Assembly: GCA_028288545.1 (NCBI GenBank)
Contig: JAQBNQ010000481.1
Location: forward strand, 1 to 7,056
Direction of reading: 5' to 3'
DNA from: Bacteroidota bacterium
GTDB lineage: Bacteria > Bacteroidota > Bacteroidia > Chitinophagales > LD1
Length of the DNA stretch: 7,056 nucleotides
Part shown: positions 1 through 5,132 of the stretch, piece after piece
How positions within the stretch are numbered: position 1 is the first letter of the stretch
Layout: every line of letters starts with the position of its first letter
The notes under the pieces: generated by a model
What the model was told of the DNA's origin: nothing
The model's input: only the letters and a program-made list of their open reading frames with translations
Databases searched by the model: none
Made by a program: the position numbers and the translations under genes

Positions 1-8
1 AATCGCCC

Positions 9-893
9 TTAAGCAAACCTCGGGCTAATCACCATATCCTTTACTCCTAAAGTATAATTATAAAACCCTTCCCCTGTTTTTACACCGAGGTAGCCAGCCG
101 TTACCATGTTAACCAATAAAGGGCATGGAGCGTATTTGGGATTTCCGAAGCCATCGTGCAATACACGCATAATGGCAAGGCAAACATCAAGCCCAATAAA
201 GTCGGCCAGTTGCAATGGGCCCATTGGGTGCGACAATCCAAGTTTCATAACGGTGTCTATTTCTTCAACACCTGCTACGCCCTCATGCAGGGTTTGGATG
301 GCTTCGTTTATCATAGGCATTAAAATCCGGTTGGCAACAAAGCCTGGATAATCATTTACTTCCACAGGGCTTTTGCCCAGCTTATGCGAAACATCCATGA
401 TGGTTTGCAGCACCTCATCACTGGTGGCATATCCGCGTATTACTTCTACCAGTTTCATAACCGGTACCGGGTTCATAAAGTGCATTCCAATCACTTTGTC
501 TGCCCGCTTGGTAGCCGCGCCTATTTTGGTGATGGAAATAGACGAAGTGTTAGATGCCAGGATAGTTTCCGATTTGCACACCTCATCCAGTTCTTTAAAA
601 ATCCGCAGTTTAATATCTACGTTTTCTGTGGCTGCTTCAACTACAAGGTCTGCATCTTTGCAGGAGTGCAGAGATGTGTTTGTTACCAGTCTTCCTAAGG
701 TTGCCAGTTTCACTTCATCTGTAATATTTCCTTTAGCAACCATCCTGTCAAGGTTTTTTGTAATAGTCGCCAAAGCTTTTTTCAAAGCCTCTTCCGAAAC
801 ATCAACAAGGGTTACATTAAATCCATTCATGGCAAAAACATGGGCAATGCCGTTGCCCATTGTACCTGCTCCTATCACCGAAATTCTTTGCAT
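9..893 (-). CDS. hbd: 3-hydroxybutyryl-CoA dehydrogenase (3-hydroxyacyl-CoA dehydrogenase family)
   Basis: This is a cytoplasmic NAD(P)-dependent enzyme that interconverts (S)-3-hydroxybutyryl-CoA (or other short 3-hydroxyacyl-CoAs) and the 3-ketoacyl-CoA, in beta-oxidation or butanoate metabolism. The 294 residues match the usual single-function family length of about 280-300. An N-terminal Rossmann fold shows GAGTMG at residues 8-13 (GxGxxG) and the acidic residue Asp31 at the end of the second strand. The substrate-side signature HFMNPVP starts at His138, and Glu150 is the likely partner of the catalytic His-Glu pair. SNTSS at 114-118 and the GFVANR segment at 184-189 are also typical. The C-terminal helical domain (about 185-280) contains HPMGPLQLADFIGLD and ends with the KTGEGFYNY motif. 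The gene starts three bases after the stop of the M1 peptidase gene on the same strand, so it is probably co-transcribed and translationally coupled. The precise chain-length preference and NAD versus NADP cannot be read from the sequence. Confidence 0.95.
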   Translation of the reverse strand: MQRISVIGAGTMGNGIAHVFAMNGFNVTLVDVSEEALKKALATITKNLDRMVAKGNITDEVKLATLGRLVTNTSLHSCKDADLVVEAATENVDIKLRIFKELDEVCKSETILASNTSSISITKIGAATKRADKVIGMHFMNPVPVMKLVEVIRGYATSDEVLQTIMDVSHKLGKSPVEVNDYPGFVANRILMPMINEAIQTLHEGVAGVEEIDTVMKLGLSHPMGPLQLADFIGLDVCLAIMRVLHDGFGNPKYAPCPLLVNMVTAGYLGVKTGEGFYNYTLGVKDMVISPRFA

Positions 894-896
894 AGT

Positions 897-3278
897 TTAT
901 TCTTTTATCATTTTTTTAGTATAGCGGTTACCCAACTTATCACTTAAAGTAACAAGGTAACTACCGGCCGCAATATGGCTTAATTTTAATTCAGTAATAT
1001 TTTGGACAGAAGCGATTTTTTGTTCCATCAGTTTTTTGCCAAGAAGATCAAATACCTCCAGTTTGTCAAAAGTGTTTATGTCAAAATCAACGATCATATT
1101 TCCCGATGACGGATTAGGATATAGTTTGAAGTTTTTTGGCGAGGTAATTTCAGCAACATTCACCTGTAGTTTGCAACTGGCTCTTTTGTTGGTATCAGTA
1201 GGTAAATTGGTATTATAAATCGCCATGGCATATTCGCCCTTCTTCAGGTTGTAAATGGTTATCAGGCCTTTTTTGTTGTTTACATTAACCTGCACGTTTA
1301 GTAAAATCGAATCGGCAAAGGCCCAGTCGCTATCCTGGTTGGGCCGGTACATCATCACCAAACTATCTTCCGAATTGGAAATAAAACTTGAATCAAGATT
1401 TCCGGTTGGCGAGCCGTCGTAAGTAATGGTAGCCTGTGCATTAAAAGTGGAATCAAACACTCCGCCGATGGTCCAGTAACGATAGTTATGCAAATGCAGA
1501 TCAGGTATAGGATTATACATGGCATCGGCAGCGATCCAGTTGTGTTCAATTCTTAGCAGGGCAGAATCACCAACAGAATTTACACGCACCTTCATCATAC
1601 CAATTGTATAATTATAAGTGCCCGGTGTTTTTATTATTTGCCACTCATCACTTATTGCGTCCTGCAGGTTTTCATTAAAATCAACAGCAACATAAACAGG
1701 TTGAAAGGCCAAAGTAGTAATATGATCGGTGCATTCGCCGCTTACCGTAATTCTCTCATCCACGTGCGACATGTCCTCCCGGAAGTAAGAAACTGTAACC
1801 GGTACATTATTATAATGATGCGGAGCCTCCCTTAAGCGCTGCCTTACCTGGTAGTGCAAAGTATAGGAGCCACCGGCTGCCTGTATCTCCTGGTGTTCAA
1901 TAGAAAAATGCGGAAAGCCCGGCGCTAATATCCAGTCATCAAAATAATCCGTCAGATCAATTCCTGATTGCTGGCTTAAATAATCGCGCAGTTCGAAAGT
2001 GCTGCCGTGTTGAAAAGTGTAGTGATTCAAATAGTCCCTCACCGAGCTGAAAAATAACGAATCGCCCATGTAATAACGCAGCGTATGTATAACGTCTTCA
2101 CCCTTTTTGTACACTGTCGTTCCATAGGTTTGATCTTCGGGTACTCCGCTTACCGGTAAAAAGGCTCCATCATTAACGTGCGCCATTTGCTGAACTAACT
2201 GATGATTTACACGAAGAACCTTTTTAGCTGAATCTGCTCCATAAACATCTTCAAAAAATAAATTCTCATTAAAAGAAGCCCAGCCCTCATTCAACCACAT
2301 TTCAGCCGCGCTTGGACAGGTAACAAGGTCGCCAAACCAATGGTGGCTTAATTCATGCGCAACTACCTGTTCGCATTCATTATCTACAAGGTTTAAAAAG
2401 TACTGCATAAAGCTGATGTTGGTAGCATGTTCCAGTGCGCCGGCATCAAATGGCACAATACAATATCCTACACGTTCCCAGCGGTAAGGCCCCCAGTGCT
2501 TTTCAAGGTTATGAACGTCATCATGTAAGTGCTGAAATAAATGCTTTACAGATGCAGTATCCGAAACAGCAGCGCCAATTTGAATAGGGATATTTCCGTT
2601 CGCAGTATTTACGGTATCTGCCAGGGTAACATAAGGACCCACAGTAACTGAGGCAAGGTACGAGGGGATATTTTCTTTTAACTTCCAATGCCAGGTATTT
2701 GTAGTTGCATTGGAGGATGAATCCAGCAACAGGCCGTTACAAAACGCCTTTTTTGTAATATCCGTAGTTATATAGTATTCGAAGTTGCTCCTTACGGTAA
2801 AATTGTCGAAACACGGAAACCAAACCTTACCAAAACACGGAGGGTCGGCTAAAAAACTGACACCAATGTTAAAGGCGTAAGTAGCAGTCCAAAAGAACCC
2901 ACCAAAATCGCCAGCCATTTGCAGGGGAGAGCCATTATAATAGATGCGCAGAGTGGCTGAATCGCCCGTATTTAGCGCATTGGGGAAGTGTATATCAATG
3001 ATAGAGTCATTATAGGTAAAAGGAAGTTTAACCGCATTTACAAAAACAGAGTCCACGGTAAGCCCTAACAAATCGAGGTGTATTCCCCCAACATTGTTCA
3101 TTTTGGCTTTAATTCCAATAGTAGCATCTCCATACAAGACTTTGTTGGTAAAATCCGAAAGGTCAAGACGTAGTTGGTACCCTCTAACATCAATCGTATC
3201 GCCCCGTAGGTCGGCTGCCTGTGTAAAACCGGCAAATGCACAAAAAATAATAAGCAGAAGGTTTCTGGTCTTCCTCAT
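897..3278 (-). CDS. Secreted M1 family zinc metallopeptidase (aminopeptidase) with T9SS type A sorting domain
   Basis: Probable extracellular or surface-attached aminopeptidase that removes N-terminal residues from peptides. The frame is open to an ATG at 3377, but the ATG at 3278 is preferred because it opens directly into a signal peptide (MRKTRNLLLIIFCAFAGFTQA, residues 1-21, cleavage likely after TQA). The longer start adds 33 residues of non-signal-like sequence. From 3278 the product has 793 residues. The zinc site is HELSH at 308-312, followed by 18 residues and Glu331 in NEGWASFNE, the classical M1 spacing HExxH-x18-E. The exopeptidase motif is GALEH at 280-284 in place of GxMEN. Tyr390 in VYKKG is the expected transition-state tyrosine. 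Residues from about 455 to 700 look like beta-rich domains instead of the long helical C-terminal domain of PepN or ERAP1. Residues 712-793, with KNFKLYPNPSSGN and a final basic KKMIKE, form a typical Por-secretion (type A) sorting domain, which is removed during T9SS export. The gene is first in a probable operon with the downstream dehydrogenase. Confidence 0.93.
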   Translation of the reverse strand: MRKTRNLLLIIFCAFAGFTQAADLRGDTIDVRGYQLRLDLSDFTNKVLYGDATIGIKAKMNNVGGIHLDLLGLTVDSVFVNAVKLPFTYNDSIIDIHFPNALNTGDSATLRIYYNGSPLQMAGDFGGFFWTATYAFNIGVSFLADPPCFGKVWFPCFDNFTVRSNFEYYITTDITKKAFCNGLLLDSSSNATTNTWHWKLKENIPSYLASVTVGPYVTLADTVNTANGNIPIQIGAAVSDTASVKHLFQHLHDDVHNLEKHWGPYRWERVGYCIVPFDAGALEHATNISFMQYFLNLVDNECEQVVAHELSHHWFGDLVTCPSAAEMWLNEGWASFNENLFFEDVYGADSAKKVLRVNHQLVQQMAHVNDGAFLPVSGVPEDQTYGTTVYKKGEDVIHTLRYYMGDSLFFSSVRDYLNHYTFQHGSTFELRDYLSQQSGIDLTDYFDDWILAPGFPHFSIEHQEIQAAGGSYTLHYQVRQRLREAPHHYNNVPVTVSYFREDMSHVDERITVSGECTDHITTLAFQPVYVAVDFNENLQDAISDEWQIIKTPGTYNYTIGMMKVRVNSVGDSALLRIEHNWIAADAMYNPIPDLHLHNYRYWTIGGVFDSTFNAQATITYDGSPTGNLDSSFISNSEDSLVMMYRPNQDSDWAFADSILLNVQVNVNNKKGLITIYNLKKGEYAMAIYNTNLPTDTNKRASCKLQVNVAEITSPKNFKLYPNPSSGNMIVDFDINTFDKLEVFDLLGKKLMEQKIASVQNITELKLSHIAAGSYLVTLSDKLGNRYTKKMIKE

Positions 3279-3387
3279 AAAGCGGTCTATGTTAAATTCC
3301 CGGGACGCCAAAATTGACAAATAATTCCAATAGTCCTTATACAACGTGTTTTGTCCTTTTTCTGTTTTAATTTGCACCGCTTTTTGA
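3275..3387. repeat. Inverted repeat with 12-base arms flanking the divergent intergenic region
   Basis: TCATAAAGCGGT at 3275-3286 and ACCGCTTTTTGA at 3376-3387 are reverse complements with one mismatch (11 of 12), separated by 89 bases. Each arm sits at the 5' end of one of the two divergent genes: one overlaps the M1 peptidase ATG, the other lies 17 bases before the SCO1 ATG. Read in the sense of each gene, both have ACCGCTTT just before the start. It could be a paired operator, a 5' UTR element or chance. Confidence 0.5.
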
Positions 3388-3404
3388 AATTGAGGTAGCG
3401 AACT
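3279..3404. promoter_or_regulatory. Divergent intergenic region, presumed to hold both promoters
   Basis: These 126 bases separate the minus-strand M1 peptidase gene from the plus-strand SCO1 gene, so both promoters should lie here. I found no full match to the Bacteroidetes consensus (TTTG, about 19 bases, TAnnTTTG). The closest on the plus strand is TAATTTG at 3368-3374, one base short. On the minus strand the closest are CAATTTTG (3316-3309) and TTATTTG (3324-3318). A GAGG at 3392-3395, nine bases before the SCO1 ATG, could act as a Shine-Dalgarno sequence. The peptidase gene has none visible. Assignment as a promoter region is inferred from gene arrangement. Confidence 0.45.
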
Positions 3405-4136
3405 ATGACGGATAAACGATTAAAAATACTGGCGCTGGGCATTGTACTGGCTTTGCCGGTTTTCTTTCTTTTGGTATTTCAGCCATTGGGTAAGATACGC
3501 AGACCGCATTCGCCACAAAAAATGTTCGCTGAAGGGACTGTTGAATCTACCAACGATAAGGGCGAAAAGGTTTTTGATTCGGTTTACCACGTTATCCCAA
3601 ACTTAAAATTTCAGACCCAGAACGGCGATTCGCTGGCCCTTGATTCATTGCACGGCAATATTTATGTAGTAGATTTCTTTTTTGCCACCTGTCCGGGTAT
3701 ATGCCCTAAGTTGAGCAACAGCCTTGAAAGAGTGCAACACGATTTTGTACGGGAACAGAACTTTAAAATAGTATCTATCAGCGTCGATCCTGTAAAGGAT
3801 ACCCTGGCCGCACTTCGCAAATATGCCGATCAGCATGACGCCATTCCCGGTAAATGGTTTTTTCTGCGTGGAAGCAAGGAGGATGTTTTTAAGCTTGCGA
3901 GTAAAGGATTTTATGTAACGGCTAAGGATGATGAAGATGGTGGCCCGGAGGCATTTATACACAGCGAAAAACTGATACTGGTTGACCAGGACGGAAACAT
4001 ACGCGGCTACTATAGCGGGGTTGACAGTAACCGCGTAAATAAACTAATGGGGGATATTGTGCTATTGCTAAGAGCAACCGAACAGGGCTTTAGTTTTGAC
4101 AAGAAGGAAAAGAAAGTAGTGGATCACGGCAGGTAA
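3405..4136 (+). CDS. sco1: SCO1/SenC/PrrC family copper protein (cytochrome oxidase assembly)
   Basis: A membrane-anchored thioredoxin-fold protein of the SCO family, which delivers copper to, or reduces, the CuA site of haem-copper oxidase subunit II on the periplasmic side. Residues 8-26 form a single N-terminal membrane anchor, so the rest faces the periplasm. The copper-binding CxxxC is Cys96 and Cys100 in FFFATCPGICPKLSNSL, and the third ligand is His186 in FIHSEKLILVDQDGNIRGYY, the same arrangement as in characterised SCO proteins. SISVDPVKDT at 124-133 and KWFFLRGS at 150-157 are further family landmarks. The 243 residues fall within the usual range of about 200-250. A GAGG nine bases before the ATG supports this start. 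It is first in a same-strand cluster with the DUF420 gene 27 bases downstream. Whether it acts mainly as a copper donor or a thiol reductase cannot be told from sequence. Confidence 0.93.
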   Translation: MTDKRLKILALGIVLALPVFFLLVFQPLGKIRRPHSPQKMFAEGTVESTNDKGEKVFDSVYHVIPNLKFQTQNGDSLALDSLHGNIYVVDFFFATCPGICPKLSNSLERVQHDFVREQNFKIVSISVDPVKDTLAALRKYADQHDAIPGKWFFLRGSKEDVFKLASKGFYVTAKDDEDGGPEAFIHSEKLILVDQDGNIRGYYSGVDSNRVNKLMGDIVLLLRATEQGFSFDKKEKKVVDHGR

Positions 4137-4163
4137 AATCAATCAAAAAATAAACAATTAGTT

Positions 4164-4706
4164 ATGTTAACGGCGGTAATAGAAAAGAACGACAAAAAGG
4201 CTTACATTTTTATAGGAATCGTATCTGTAGTAGTTTTTGCCGCGGTGGTTTTGTTACACCAGGGCCTGTTTGATATTAGTCTTGGTTTTAATCCACATAT
4301 TTTTGCAAAAATAAATGCCATCATCAACTCGGCAGTTTCGGTGCTGCTTATTGCAGGTTATGTTTTAGTAATGCAGAAAAAATACCAGGCGCATAAAACG
4401 GTAATGCTTACTTCTATTGTTCTTTCCACGCTGTTTTTGTTATCGTATATCGCTCACCATCTTTTAGCTAAAACCACCAGTTATGATGGAGATGGAGCCA
4501 TTAAGTACATCTACTATTTTATCCTTATCACCCATGTTTTTTTGGCGGCGCTAATTCTCCCCTTTATTCTGTATACCTCTTACCAAAGTCTTTCAGGGCA
4601 GTTTGCAAAGCATAAAAAAATTGCGCGTATTACATTTCCGATCTGGTTGTACGTTTCGATAACAGGGGTAATTGTTTATTTAATGATATCGTCGTCCTAC
4701 AAGTAG
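4164..4706 (+). CDS. DUF420 family five-helix membrane protein (YozB/CtaM-like)
   Basis: An integral inner-membrane protein of 180 residues that I assign to DUF420 from its overall pattern. Five hydrophobic helices are visible at about 13-31, 50-70, 79-100, 116-137 and 158-176. Histidines near helix ends stand out: His77 in YQAHKTVM, His98-His99 in YIAHHL, His124 in ITHVFLA and His150 in FAKHKKIAR. These could bind haem or metal, but that is inference. The family includes CtaM of Gram-positive bacteria, needed for maturation of aa3/caa3 oxidase, which fits the SCO1 gene 27 bases upstream. No Shine-Dalgarno sequence is visible before the ATG, only an A-rich stretch, as is common in Bacteroidetes. 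It is probably co-transcribed with SCO1. Family membership is fairly secure; the biochemical role is not known. Confidence 0.85.
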   Translation: MLTAVIEKNDKKAYIFIGIVSVVVFAAVVLLHQGLFDISLGFNPHIFAKINAIINSAVSVLLIAGYVLVMQKKYQAHKTVMLTSIVLSTLFLLSYIAHHLLAKTTSYDGDGAIKYIYYFILITHVFLAALILPFILYTSYQSLSGQFAKHKKIARITFPIWLYVSITGVIVYLMISSSYK

Positions 4707-4730
4707 TAATCCGCAATCCAAAATTCTCTT

Positions 4731-4738
4731 TATCTTCG
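4731..4738 (+). promoter_or_regulatory. Possible -7 element close to the CAMC protein start
   Basis: TATCTTCG matches the Bacteroidetes -7 consensus TAnnTTTG except for one base and lies four bases before the ATG at 4743. If used, transcription would begin at about the start codon, giving a leaderless or nearly leaderless message. No TTTG is present at the -33 position about 19 bases upstream, so the call is weak. The gene may simply be read from the SCO1 promoter. Confidence 0.25.
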
Positions 4739-4742
4739 CGCC

Positions 4743-4982
4743 ATGAAACGCTTATTTCCTGTTTTATTGATCCTGGTACTTTTGATGCTTGCTTACTCAT
4801 CAACTAATGCGCAATGCGCTATGTGTCAGGGTACTGTAGAAACTTCTACCGATGCGGGCTCCTCGGTTGCTTTAGGTATCAATAAGGGTGTGCTGTACAT
4901 TTTTATGATGCCCTATCTCATTATCGCCACCATCGGGTACTTTTGGTGGAGGGCGAAGAAAAAGGCAGAAGCCACGGCTTAA
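4743..4982 (+). CDS. Small membrane protein with exported CAMC (CxxC) motif, oxidase-cluster associated
   Basis: A 79-residue protein of unknown function. Residues 1-23 look like a signal peptide (MKRLFPVLL core, ending STNA), followed at once by Gln24 and the CxxC motif Cys25-Ala-Met-Cys28. Residues about 49-68 form a membrane helix, and the C-terminal tail WWRAKKKAEATA is basic, which predicts a cytoplasmic end by the positive-inside rule. The CxxC would therefore lie on the periplasmic side, where it could bind copper or take part in thiol exchange. The lipobox pattern is not satisfied (NAQC), so it is probably not a lipoprotein. I recall similar small proteins with a CAMC motif near SCO1 and DUF420 genes in other Bacteroidetes, but no characterised function. 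It starts 36 bases after the DUF420 gene and is the last gene of the cluster. Coding status is well supported by the clear signal, motif and helix order; function is inference from context. Confidence 0.82.
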   Translation: MKRLFPVLLILVLLMLAYSSTNAQCAMCQGTVETSTDAGSSVALGINKGVLYIFMMPYLIIATIGYFWWRAKKKAEATA

Positions 4983-5036
4983 TTCTTCATTTCCGGTCGT
5001 CAATCTATTTTAAACTTATCGCTTACTATCAACAGA

Positions 5037-5060
5037 AGACCGCTTTTGCGGACTGTTTAT
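5037..5060 (+). terminator. Weak hairpin after the SCO1-DUF420-CAMC cluster
   Basis: CCGC (5040-5043), a TTTT loop and GCGG (5048-5051) form a four-pair GC stem. Two further pairs lie beyond an A-A mismatch (AG at 5037-5038 with CT at 5053-5054). GTTTATTAAA follows, which is AT-rich but not a clean T run. It lies 55 bases after the last stop codon of the cluster, where a terminator would be expected, but the stem is short. Confidence 0.3.
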
Positions 5061-5078
5061 TAAATGTTAAAACCCCTG

Positions 5079-5109
5079 TTTGGGTGCAGGGCTTAAGGGA
5101 TTATATTTG
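5079..5109 (+). promoter_or_regulatory. Bacteroidetes-type promoter for the fused E1 gene
   Basis: TTTG at 5079-5082, a 19-base spacer and TATATTTG at 5102-5109 exactly fit the Bacteroidetes primary sigma factor consensus (-33 TTTG, about 19 bases, -7 TAnnTTTG). Transcription should begin a few bases after 5109, roughly 5112-5116. This leaves a leader of about 20 bases before the ATG at 5133 and argues against the in-frame ATG at 5112. It also shows that the E1 gene can be expressed independently of the SCO1 cluster. Confidence 0.75.
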
Positions 5110-5132
5110 TGATGTTAAAAGAGCGTTTATTT

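Noticed and set aside
106..924. Plus-strand open frames across the dehydrogenase gene
   Set aside because: They lie fully opposite a clearly recognised gene, overlap one another in different frames and show no domain-like sequence.
3279..3377. N-terminal 33-residue extension of the M1 peptidase from the ATG at 3377
   Set aside because: It would bury the signal peptide 33 residues inside the protein and take up almost all of the divergent promoter region; the ATG at 3278 gives a normal signal peptide.
3645..3962. A 105-residue minus-strand open frame inside the SCO1 gene
   Set aside because: It is antisense to a recognised gene with intact copper-binding motifs and has no start context or domain of its own.
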